NCBI GenBank assembly: GCA_964537685.1
Contig: CAZICM010000005.1
Span: 1-64,000, forward strand
Length of the DNA stretch: 64,000 nucleotides
DNA from: CAZICM01 sp964537685
GTDB lineage: Bacteria; Myxococcota_A; Polyangia; Polyangiales; Polyangiaceae
Reading direction: 5' to 3'
Both the position numbers and the translations under genes were made by a program. Below are positions 57,279-64,000 of this stretch, piece by piece. Position 1 is the first letter of the stretch, and each line of letters starts with the position of its first letter. Below the pieces are notes generated by a model. That model was given only the letters and a program-made list of their open reading frames with translations. It ran no database searches and had not been told where the DNA came from.

Positions 57279-58622
57279 TTATTTCATCGCGTGAAATAGG
57301 AAGGTCGCAATTTGACCGCGCGTCACTTTGCTGGCTGGGCAAAACATCTTCTTCGCCGCATCGCATCCGCTTGTAATGCCAGCCGCAGCGATCGAATTGA
57401 TGGCTTCCTCGTGAATTGAGTTTTCATCATCCACAAAGGCATCGGGCCCCGCAGGTAATGCAAAACCCTTGGTTAAAAAGGTCGCCATCTCTTCCCGCGT
57501 CACTTCCATGTCGGGACAGAATTTACCTCCTCCGCATCCGCTTGTAATGCCAGCCGCAGCGATCGCATTGATTGAATCTTCGAAGGCATTGCCTTCATCA
57601 TCGGAGAATTGATCGGCGCCGGCGGGCAAATTCAGCGCGGTCGCCAAGAAACCAGCCATTTCCGCGCGGGTCAGCACTTTGTCGGGGCAGTATTTCTTGG
57701 CCACAGGATCGCAGCCTTGGGTCAAGCCCTGCTCATACAGCCATTGAATAGCCACTTGATGAGGCGATCCGCAAATATCGCTAAACGCAGCCTGGCAGGT
57801 CGGTTCGGAGGGCGCCGCGGCGCATTGAGCTCCAATCGCGAAACCATTGGGCGGCGACTTTTTCATACGCGATTCCGTGGCCGGCCCCCAGCTTCCATCT
57901 TCGCTGATCTTGTCATTTGGATTGTTACGGTTCCACAATCGTTGAAATGCGAGAATATCCAATCCCTTATGGCTCACGGCACCCGCGCCCACATAATCGA
58001 AATGCCAAGGATCAGAGCTTCCCAGCCAAGCAAAACCCGCGTTTTGCAGGATGCTCTTCCACGAGCTGTATTCCTGCACATCCATCGCGAGGCCCGTTTC
58101 GTGGTTCGAATTGCCGGGCCGGGCCGCCAAGGAAATACCGCAGCGCCCATTTTGATACCAATTGTACAAGAGGTATTGCTGGGCCACCGTGCGCAACATC
58201 GAATTGATCGTCAATGATTTATTGGGATTGGCCTTGAGCGCGCTCAGCAATTTATCGCGGGCGGGCTGCTCCAAAAACAAATTGACATTGGATGAAACGT
58301 TTGCATTGGCGGGCAATACAACAGGCGAAAACGCGCCGGGCTTAATGCAATTGCCTTCCTCAATAATTTGAAATGAAAGACCTTTCACGGCCGAAGTCGA
58401 ACAAGAATTCGCGGCGGCCTGGCTGACGGTGGCGGCCGAAAAGCCTTCTTCCAATTCGTTCGTGTCTTCGCCCGCGTGGGATTCGGCTTCTTCGGCGGCC
58501 TGTTCGCCTTCACCGCCCGTTGCGGCAAAACAGCCCGGCAGGGACAAAGCCAAGAGCGCCGCCGAGGACAAAGCGAGCGTGATTGCAGAGAATGTGCGGA
58601 TTGGATTGGATTGCGTTTTCAT
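57279..58622 (-). CDS. VanY-like D,D-carboxypeptidase lipoprotein with SLH-like repeats
   Basis: The 447-aa protein has an LPGC lipobox, an acidic spacer, an M15/VanY-type peptidase domain (about 80-230) with SNHETGLAMDV (SxHxxGxAxD) and DPWHFDY (the second zinc His), a peptidoglycan-binding-like segment, and three SLH-like repeats (about 280-447; AAAGITSGC and TREEMATFL recur). The zinc ligands are intact, so it probably trims peptidoglycan stems. SLH modules normally bind secondary wall polymers of Gram-positives or outer-membrane-linked peptidoglycan. Two repeats share a nearly identical 40-base stretch. The ATG at 58622 fits the signal peptide. Confidence 0.87.
   Translation of the reverse strand: MKTQSNPIRTFSAITLALSSAALLALSLPGCFAATGGEGEQAAEEAESHAGEDTNELEEGFSAATVSQAAANSCSTSAVKGLSFQIIEEGNCIKPGAFSPVVLPANANVSSNVNLFLEQPARDKLLSALKANPNKSLTINSMLRTVAQQYLLYNWYQNGRCGISLAARPGNSNHETGLAMDVQEYSSWKSILQNAGFAWLGSSDPWHFDYVGAGAVSHKGLDILAFQRLWNRNNPNDKISEDGSWGPATESRMKKSPPNGFAIGAQCAAAPSEPTCQAAFSDICGSPHQVAIQWLYEQGLTQGCDPVAKKYCPDKVLTRAEMAGFLATALNLPAGADQFSDDEGNAFEDSINAIAAAGITSGCGGGKFCPDMEVTREEMATFLTKGFALPAGPDAFVDDENSIHEEAINSIAAAGITSGCDAAKKMFCPASKVTRGQIATFLFHAMK
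57362..57401 (-). repeat. Direct repeat within the SLH region, copy 1
   Basis: 39 of 40 bases match the stretch at 57533-57572; both encode the ITSGC-type SLH loop. The high DNA identity indicates a recent internal duplication or gene conversion. Confidence 0.85.
57533..57572 (-). repeat. Direct repeat within the SLH region, copy 2
   Basis: Partner of 57362-57401, one mismatch. Confidence 0.85.
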
Positions 58623-58742
58623 GATGGCGACGGCGAATAGCAAGCGGCTTGCCAATACGGCGCGGCACCCGCATTTATTTTGATTTCAATTCAAATCGCA
58701 TTCGGGCGGCAGAGCCTGTTCAAGGTTCTAGTGACCTATTCA

Positions 58743-58760
58743 TGGATCGGAAACGATCCA
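58743..58760 (+). other. GNRA-type tetraloop hairpin upstream of the PEGA kinase
   Basis: TGGATCG and CGATCCA form a perfect 7-bp stem closed by the tetraloop GAAA. No T run follows, so it is not a classical terminator. It lies in the 290-base gap between divergent genes, which otherwise has no convincing open frame. Confidence 0.5.
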
Positions 58761-58829
58761 CTTGGATGAACGGCAGCCCAGCCATCCCCATGCCAAAGCG
58801 ATCCCCATCGAATTCAGTTAAGCATTTTT

Positions 58830-58858
58830 TAGATTGTTAATTTTTGAAATACAATCTA
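58830..58858. promoter_or_regulatory. Inverted repeat in the AT-rich leader of the PEGA kinase
   Basis: TAGATTGT (58830-58837) is complementary to ACAATCTA (58851-58858), a perfect 8-bp pair with a 13-base AT-rich centre. It may be an operator or part of the promoter for the kinase that starts 55 bases downstream. Confidence 0.35.
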
Positions 58859-58912
58859 CAACTTTAAAAGATCCTATACCCACTATTCCACGATTAAACA
58901 AGCGATAAAGCT

Positions 58913-60550
58913 ATGCATCTTCAACACGGGGATATTATTTCTGGGCGATTTCGCATCGATGGATTTATCGGCGCGGGCCAAATGGGATTTGTGTATAAAG
59001 CGACGCATCTGGGCACGGGCCAAGTGCGCGCGCTGAAGTTCCTCCGTCCAGACCTGGCTTCGAATCCCGGCCTCATCAAACGCTTTCTGGAGGAGGCGAA
59101 GCATGGAGGCCGGATTGGCCGAAATGAAAGTATTGTAGAAGTAGTCGATACAGGGTACGACGAGCGGAGCCGGACGCCCTTTATTGTCATGGAATTTGTC
59201 GATGGAAAACCGCTGGATCAGGTGATCGCCAATCCAAATCCTATTCCCCTGGACACGATCCGGACCATTCTTGAACAATTGGGCGAGGCCCTCGATCAGG
59301 CGCATCAAGCGCCGAGCGGTGCCGTAATCCACCGGGATCTCAAGCCTGCCAATCTTCTTTTATGCATGGACCGGAAGGGCAAGCCGAGAATTAAAATCAC
59401 CGATTTTGGCATTGCGAAAGCATTGGAAGGCGAATCTCAAAATACGGCCACGCAGGTCGGTTCACCCGCCTATGCCGCGCCCGAACAAGCCGGTCAATAC
59501 TTTCGAAATATCGCTGCATCGCGTGGAATTGTTATTGCAAAAGAAGTTTCTCCGGGGACCGATGTGTGGGCACTTGGTTTGGTGGCTTTTGAATTATTCA
59601 CCGGCCGCAAGTCCACTCAATTTTGGGATATCTCAACCACGGCTTTCGATTTAATCGCGCAAGTCACCTTGGAGGCTGCGCCCCGGGCGACGCATCAAGC
59701 GGGGAATCTGGCCGGCCGCCTGCCTCCGGGCTTCGATGCCTGGCTGGATAAATGTCTCCAAAAGAATGCGGCCGATCGCTTTCCGTCCGCGGGCGCCGCC
59801 GTGCACAGCCTGATTCAGTTGATGAATTCAGCCGAATACAAGCAAATGCCGATTGTATTAAATGAAAAAACGGTGCTATTGAATGATTTTGCCGCCAAAC
59901 TCGCGCAGCATCCGCAAGAAGGTGCCGGAAACACAGCGGCCGAAAAATCCCCCGCGGTTGCCAAATCGATCGTATTGAGCGACCCTTTGGCGATCACGCA
60001 GCAAACCCGGAAGCCTCATCCAAAGCCTTGGAAATCGGCGCTCGCCGCGGCTTTGGCCGCGGGATGCAGCGTGTGTTTTGCTGTCCTCTTTATCAGCACC
60101 CGGCCGGAGGAACGCGATACGCCCAAGCCATCTCCGCCGCCTTCCATAGCGTCTTCCGTTCCCGAACACCCAACACCCGCCCCTCAAGCATCAGCCACCG
60201 AAGACGCCGAAGACACCAAAACCCAAAGCCCGCCGAGCGCGGAAGCACCAGCCTCGGCCACTGCCCTTCCCCCATCGCCCAACGGCCAGCTTTATCTTCC
60301 CACCCCGCCTGGCAAAGCGGCTCCCCAGCCCAGCACCCAGGCATTCTTAAATATGAACACCATTCCCGTGTCCCACGTCGTTCTCGACGGCCGGCCTATT
60401 GGCAGCACCCCCAAAGTCGCCATTCCCGTCTCCCCGGGCTCGCACACCGTCGCCTTTTTTCACAGGGAGAGCCAACAAAAGAAATCCTTTACCGTCATCG
60501 TAAATCCAGGCCAAACCAAGACCGTTACGGCAAAGTTCGACACACCCTAG
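58913..60550 (+). CDS. Membrane Ser/Thr kinase with PEGA domain
   Basis: The 545-aa protein has an N-terminal Hanks-type kinase (about 8-300) with IGAGQMGFVYKA, ALKFL, HRDLKPAN, DFGIAKA and SPAYAAPE. A membrane helix (LAAALAAGCSVCFAVLFI, about 375-393), a Pro/Ser/Ala-rich spacer and a C-terminal PEGA-type beta domain (about 480-545; VSHVVLDGRPIGSTPKVAIPVSPGSHTVAF) follow. PEGA domains lie outside the membrane and may contact envelope proteins. The gene lies 137 bases before pal and may regulate the Tol-Pal operon or be regulated by its state. The ribosome site is weak. Confidence 0.93.
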   Translation: MHLQHGDIISGRFRIDGFIGAGQMGFVYKATHLGTGQVRALKFLRPDLASNPGLIKRFLEEAKHGGRIGRNESIVEVVDTGYDERSRTPFIVMEFVDGKPLDQVIANPNPIPLDTIRTILEQLGEALDQAHQAPSGAVIHRDLKPANLLLCMDRKGKPRIKITDFGIAKALEGESQNTATQVGSPAYAAPEQAGQYFRNIAASRGIVIAKEVSPGTDVWALGLVAFELFTGRKSTQFWDISTTAFDLIAQVTLEAAPRATHQAGNLAGRLPPGFDAWLDKCLQKNAADRFPSAGAAVHSLIQLMNSAEYKQMPIVLNEKTVLLNDFAAKLAQHPQEGAGNTAAEKSPAVAKSIVLSDPLAITQQTRKPHPKPWKSALAAALAAGCSVCFAVLFISTRPEERDTPKPSPPPSIASSVPEHPTPAPQASATEDAEDTKTQSPPSAEAPASATALPPSPNGQLYLPTPPGKAAPQPSTQAFLNMNTIPVSHVVLDGRPIGSTPKVAIPVSPGSHTVAFFHRESQQKKSFTVIVNPGQTKTVTAKFDTP

Positions 60551-60686
60551 GCCACAAATTTGGCCCCCCTATTTCGCTCCTGTTAGGTGCTCGGAATGCC
60601 TTGTTCCAGCCAGCCGGTCCGCCGCAGGCTGGATCAATTTCATCGAATTGCGCGATTCCACACCTCAAACCTCAAGGGGAGAAGCC

Positions 60687-61283
60687 ATGCGTTCATCTTC
60701 GGCCTTCGCCGTCTTTAGTGCCTCGTTTGCCTTGGCCTTGTTTTCCGCTGGATGCGGCCCAGAAGCTCAGCCTCCGCCCGCGCGCTACGCCGGTTTTTAT
60801 GCGTATGGCCCAGCGGCCTATAGCCCTTATGGCCAGCCCTACTATGGTTATGCCCAGCCCTCCGCGCCCCAGAATCAAAACCAATCCGTTCAAAATGTAT
60901 CCGATTCTGAAAGTTCTGTGCATATCGACGAGAAAATCATCAAGGCATGCGGCAATCTCCCGACCGCGCATTTCGCCTTCGATTCAACCAATGTGCTGCC
61001 CGATTCGTCGGGCGCTCTCGATGCCTTGGCTCAATGTTTCGTAAGCGGTCCGCTCAAGAACAAATCCCTCCGATTGGTTGGGCATGCCGATTCGCGTGGC
61101 GAAACCGAATATAACCTCGCCCTCGGCCATCAGCGGGCGTACAGCGTGCTCGATATTCTCGCCCAGCGAGGCGTATCGCTCCACCGGATGAGCACCTCAT
61201 CCAAAGGTGAGTTCGATGCCATCGGCACGGATGAGGCTGGTTATGCGCGCGATCGCAAGGTCGAAGTATTTCTGGCCGAATAA
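60687..61283 (+). CDS. pal: Peptidoglycan-associated lipoprotein
   Basis: The 198-aa lipoprotein has an SAGC lipobox, a Tyr/Pro/Ala-rich spacer and an OmpA-like domain (about 85-198) with FAFDSTNVLPDSSGALDALAQC, LRLVGHADSRGETEYNLALGHQRAYSV and RDRKVEVFLAE. The Asp and Arg that bind diaminopimelate are present. Pal links the outer membrane to peptidoglycan and works with TolB. AGGGGAG lies before the ATG. Its position upstream of tolQ is unlike the tolQRAB-pal order of gamma-proteobacteria. Confidence 0.9.
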   Translation: MRSSSAFAVFSASFALALFSAGCGPEAQPPPARYAGFYAYGPAAYSPYGQPYYGYAQPSAPQNQNQSVQNVSDSESSVHIDEKIIKACGNLPTAHFAFDSTNVLPDSSGALDALAQCFVSGPLKNKSLRLVGHADSRGETEYNLALGHQRAYSVLDILAQRGVSLHRMSTSSKGEFDAIGTDEAGYARDRKVEVFLAE

Positions 61284-61328
61284 CGATCGCATTGTTTTCT
61301 AATTTTGTTGAATTCATTTTTGCGCCAT

Positions 61329-61339
61329 TTCGATAGGAT
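61329..61339 (-). repeat. Copy of recurring AT-rich 11-mer
   Basis: On the minus strand it reads ATCCTATCGAA. It ends 12 bases before the tolQ start. Confidence 0.3.
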
Positions 61340-61351
61340 TGGAACTCAGCC

Positions 61352-62104
61352 ATGACCCCCACGCTTTCCGATGTAACGGCGACTTCAGCGCATCCGCTCA
61401 AGCTCGATCCAATCGCGCTATTGCAAGGCGCGTCGGCCCCTGTGCTGGCCGTTGTGGCGATGCTCGGTGCCGCGGCCTTTATGGCCTGGGCCATCGCAAT
61501 CCTAAAACTCTTTCAGATTGGCCGGATGCGCAGGGCTCAAAAAGCCTTTGAACGCGAGGCGTATACGATCACCCTGGCGCAGGATTTATTTTCGCTGTCG
61601 CACCGGCATAAAAACGCTCCGGGCGCGCGTATCGTGCTCGAGCTTTCGCGTATGTCCGGCGGCGAAAAACTGATGTCCGCCATCGCCAAGCGGGCCCTGG
61701 TCTACGAAGAACAGCGGGCGGGTTCGATGCTTTCGATGCTGGCCACCATTGCCTCGGCTTCACCTTTTATCGGATTGTTTGGCACCGTGTACGGCATTAT
61801 GGAAGCCTTCTTAAAAATTGGCCAGGAAAAGAGCGCTTCCCTTCCTGTCGTGGCGCCCGCCATCGGCGAAGCTTTAATTGCAACGGCGATCGGATTGCTT
61901 GCGGCAATTCCCGCATTGATTGCCTTTAATGCGCTTTCGAGGCGGGTAAACGATTTGCTGGCCGTTTTAGAGGCATCGAGCGAGCGCTGGGTGGCCATTG
62001 CGAGCGAGGGTGAAATGGCCGATGTGTCGCCGCTTCCCCACCCCGAGCTTTCCGCTTATCCACGGGATCAAAAAGGGAAGAAAGCTTCGGCATCCATTCA
62101 TTAG
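61352..62104 (+). CDS. tolQ: Tol-Pal proton channel protein TolQ
   Basis: The 250-aa inner-membrane protein has three helices: APVLAVVAMLGAAAFMAWAIAILKL, then MLATIASASPFIGLFGTVYGIMEAF and APAIGEALIATAIGLLAAIPALIAFN, the signature of the MotA/TolQ/ExbB family. With TolR it forms the proton-driven motor for outer-membrane constriction. The gap to pal is 68 bases. The Glu and Thr of the channel are present. Confidence 0.93.
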   Translation: MTPTLSDVTATSAHPLKLDPIALLQGASAPVLAVVAMLGAAAFMAWAIAILKLFQIGRMRRAQKAFEREAYTITLAQDLFSLSHRHKNAPGARIVLELSRMSGGEKLMSAIAKRALVYEEQRAGSMLSMLATIASASPFIGLFGTVYGIMEAFLKIGQEKSASLPVVAPAIGEALIATAIGLLAAIPALIAFNALSRRVNDLLAVLEASSERWVAIASEGEMADVSPLPHPELSAYPRDQKGKKASASIH

Positions 62105-62143
62105 GCCCTATTCAAAATACGATCGGAAAGGATTTTCATTGTT

Positions 62144-62584
62144 ATGGCAGTCTCCGTATCCCAGGGCAGACGCCGCGGGCGGGCCGGCGGAATTAGCGAA
62201 ATCAACGTGACGCCCCTCGTGGACGTAATGTTGGTATTGCTTATTGTATTTATGGTAACGGCGCCTTTGCTGGCGGCTGGACTGCCTGTGAATTTGCCAA
62301 ATGCCAAGGCGGAAACCACGCCGATTAAAGATGCGAAGCTTGTCCTGACCGTCACCAAGGACGAGCGGATTTTCTTTGGCGAGGACGATATCAGCGATCG
62401 CCTGGTGGACACGCTTTTGGGCAATGAGCGGGTCAAACAAGAAAAAGAAATTTATATCCGGGCCGATAAAGAAGTCCGCTATGGCGCCGTGGCCTCCGTT
62501 GTCGCGGCCGCGCGATCGGCGGGTATTGAGGGGCTAAGCCTGCTCATCGAGCAAGACGAGAGTAAACATGCCGCTTCCCGCTGA
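62144..62584 (+). CDS. tolR: Tol-Pal protein TolR (ExbD family)
   Basis: The 146-aa protein has a short cytoplasmic tail, then ISEINVTPLVDVMLVLLIVFMVTAPLLAAGL, whose Asp is the proton-carrying residue, then a periplasmic domain (LVLTVTKDERIFFGEDDIS, YIRADKEVRYGAVASVVAAARSAGI). Completes the TolQ-TolR motor. Its end overlaps the start of tolA by 17 bases. Confidence 0.95.
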   Translation: MAVSVSQGRRRGRAGGISEINVTPLVDVMLVLLIVFMVTAPLLAAGLPVNLPNAKAETTPIKDAKLVLTVTKDERIFFGEDDISDRLVDTLLGNERVKQEKEIYIRADKEVRYGAVASVVAAARSAGIEGLSLLIEQDESKHAASR

Positions 62585-63422
62585 GCTTCCGCCCTGGGAA
62601 CAGAAGTCCATCCGCCCTTTCCGGGCGCACGAGATTATTGTGGCTTTTGTTGTTTCGTTCGGGGTGCAGGCCGGCATTTTGATCGCATTGCAAAAATCTC
62701 CTTCGCATTTGGCTCCGCCCGAAGCGCCTCCAGCCAAAGCGCAGCCTCTTGCGGTAAAAGTCAATGCCGCGTTTGAGCTGGGACAAGACGCGCCTTTGCT
62801 TAAATTCGGCGGAACGCCCGATCCCAGCCGGTTGCCCGATCGGGCGGCGGAACCCGTTCAAAAAGCCAGGGCCGAAGAAAAAACATTTGTTTCCACGCAG
62901 GCGGGCAAAGAAGCCAAAGATATTCCCGAAGAGCCCAAACCCCTGGCCAAGGCTGAAGAAAAACCGCCGCCGCCGGACGCCGAAATCACCAAACAGGTCG
63001 ACACGCCGCTGCCCGCGCCTCCCGATGCGCCGAAAACACCGGCCAATATCCCGGAAAAGGGTCATCAGGACGGCGTAAAAGAAGGCACCGAGACCGATCC
63101 ATTAAAAGCGCGCGCCGTCGATTTGTACCGGGCTCGAATTATCTCGTGGTTTTCAAGGCGTTTTCGGGTGTCGGGCTCGGGTCTTTCGGCCGATGAATTA
63201 AGAAAATACCGCGTGAGCGCGACGGTGGAGCTCTCGGATTCAAGAGGAATTGTAAGCTATTCAATCGTGCCAAGCGGCAATTCGGCATTCGATGCTGCAG
63301 CCCGTTCGGCGCTGGATTCCACCAAGGGCCAAAGCCTGCCTCCCCCGCCCGAAGATTATCCCGAAGCCGTGCAATCCCGTATTCATCTCACCTTTGTGTG
63401 CAAGGAGGACCGATGCGATTAA
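62568..63422 (+). CDS. tolA: Tol-Pal protein TolA (TonB-like C-terminal domain)
   Basis: The 284-aa protein has one N-terminal helix (EIIVAFVVSFGVQAGILIAL), a Lys/Pro/Glu-rich periplasmic rod (about 45-175) and a C-terminal TonB/TolA-like domain (VDLYRARIISWFSRRFRVSGSGL, YSIVPSGNSAFDAAARSALDSTKG). It transmits TolQR force to Pal/TolB. The rod is shorter than in E. coli TolA. It overlaps tolR upstream and tolB downstream, so the three are translationally coupled. Confidence 0.88.
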   Translation: MPLPAELPPWEQKSIRPFRAHEIIVAFVVSFGVQAGILIALQKSPSHLAPPEAPPAKAQPLAVKVNAAFELGQDAPLLKFGGTPDPSRLPDRAAEPVQKARAEEKTFVSTQAGKEAKDIPEEPKPLAKAEEKPPPPDAEITKQVDTPLPAPPDAPKTPANIPEKGHQDGVKEGTETDPLKARAVDLYRARIISWFSRRFRVSGSGLSADELRKYRVSATVELSDSRGIVSYSIVPSGNSAFDAAARSALDSTKGQSLPPPPEDYPEAVQSRIHLTFVCKEDRCD

Positions 63423-64000
63423 AAATGCAATCGTTAATTGCGTCCATTTCATTGAGTTTGACGCTGATTCCCGGCGCGGCCAATGCCGATGCTCCCGATG
63501 CTCAAGCCGCGCCCTCGCCTGACGATTTGCTGGGCAATATGGTGGTGGTGGCCGGAGCCTCGCAATCCTTGCCCAAAATTGCCGTGGCGCCTTCGCTCGC
63601 GTGGGACGAGGAAGACGTAGTTCTGCGCAGTGTGGTCAGGCGCGATTTGGATCTATCGGGCGAATTTGAATTGCTCGACGATGAGCGGGCTCCTCAAATC
63701 GCTTGGAATGCATATCAACCGGATTCGCCTTCCCATTTATCTCATTGGGCGAAAACAGGCGTGGAGGCCGTGGTGCGGCTTTCGGGGCGGCCCGCGGAAA
63801 AAGGCCAAGCCGAGCTATTTGCGCAGGTTTTTTTGGTTGGGCAGGGCGAAAACGCCGTTTTTGAAGAGCGAATCACAACGCCTGCCTCGGCCGTCCGGCT
63901 ATCGGCCCACCGGCTGGCCGATCGCATTTTAGGCGCGCTCACCGGCCATAAGGGAGGCTTTGCGAGCCGGATGACTTTTGCGTCGGGAAGCGGCAAACAG
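63413..64000 (+). CDS. tolB: Tol-Pal periplasmic protein TolB, 3' end outside window
   Basis: The ATG at 63413 overlaps the tolA stop by ten bases and is preceded by AAGGAGG four bases upstream. 196 codons are visible. A signal peptide (LIASISLSLTLIPGAANA) precedes the TolB N-terminal domain (IAVAPSLAWDEEDVVLRSVVRRDLDLSGEFELL, VEAVVRLSG, RLADRILGALTGHKGGFASRMTF), which contacts TolA. The beta-propeller that binds Pal lies beyond the window. Confidence 0.94.
   Translation, partial: MRLKMQSLIASISLSLTLIPGAANADAPDAQAAPSPDDLLGNMVVVAGASQSLPKIAVAPSLAWDEEDVVLRSVVRRDLDLSGEFELLDDERAPQIAWNAYQPDSPSHLSHWAKTGVEAVVRLSGRPAEKGQAELFAQVFLVGQGENAVFEERITTPASAVRLSAHRLADRILGALTGHKGGFASRMTFASGSGKQ

Noticed and set aside
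58649..58840. 63-codon plus-strand frame before the PEGA kinase
   Set aside because: It has no ribosome site, and runs through the tetraloop hairpin.
1..64000. CRISPR arrays, tRNA or rRNA genes, insertion sequences
   Set aside because: No regularly spaced repeats, cloverleaf-like sequences, rRNA-like stretches or transposase with terminal inverted repeats were seen on reading; the Rpn-like gene at the edge is a solitary nuclease relative.

Overview
The window most likely comes from a myxobacterium (Myxococcota, probably class Polyangia) with moderately high GC. The evidence is the combination of MYXO-CTERM-type C-terminal sorting tags (GH15 enzyme at 6626-9262, monooxygenase-like protein at 45964-46680, micro-protein at 25956-26165), three Hanks-type Ser/Thr kinases, a sigma-54 activator with an FHA domain, an AgmX/PglI-type C-terminal domain, a MXAN_5187-like sensor, Gly/Ser-rich lipoproteins and a complete pilMNOPQ operon. 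I saw no rRNA, tRNA, insertion sequence, prophage or CRISPR array. Both ends cut through genes: an Rpn-family nuclease on the left and tolB on the right.

Left part (1-14 kb): an Rpn-like nuclease, an unknown membrane protein, a lipoprotein with an Asp/His-rich tail, a vitamin K-dependent gamma-carboxylase homologue divergent from an orphan PglZ-domain protein, a MAPEG protein overlapping a secreted GH15 glucoamylase-like enzyme, and a large hybrid histidine kinase divergent from an FHA/sigma-54 activator. Part two (14-23 kb): a flavin-dependent halogenase-like gene and a condensation-domain-like gene lie directly downstream of pilMNOPQ, all on the minus strand. Part three (23-37 kb): a LysM/M15 peptidoglycan protein, a lipoprotein, a micro-protein coupled to glutathione reductase, a three-gene set (cupredoxin-like secreted protein, membrane sensor, FadL-like porin), a nucleotidyltransferase, thioredoxin reductase, type-4 uracil-DNA glycosylase, a DUF2085 membrane protein, and a TPR/ExbD-like pair.

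Part four (37-52 kb): a malonyl-CoA synthetase with a clear terminator, an 820-base structured island holding a 42-residue membrane micro-protein that has a strong ribosome binding site, pssA, an OmpA-like lipoprotein, an orphan ABC-2 permease, a Ser/Thr kinase, an N-terminal-histidine monooxygenase-like secreted protein, a TPR lipoprotein, hemL, a large amidohydrolase-thrombospondin-repeat lipoprotein and a universal stress protein. Right part (52-64 kb): an AgmX/PglI-type protein, a RecF/OLD-like ATPase, a Uma2 nuclease, a receiver-kinase fusion, a VanY-like SLH lipoprotein, a PEGA-tailed kinase, and pal-tolQ-tolR-tolA-tolB.

Functionally the window is rich in cell-envelope work: type IV pilus assembly, Tol-Pal envelope constriction, peptidoglycan hydrolases, phospholipid synthesis and many lipoproteins. 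Phospho-signalling proteins are interspersed. No complete known defence island is present. The best candidates for undescribed biology are the halogenase/condensation pair, the gamma-carboxylase homologue, the two micro-proteins, the His-brace-like protein, the lone ATPase with an N-terminal helical domain, and a recurring 11-base AT-rich intergenic motif.
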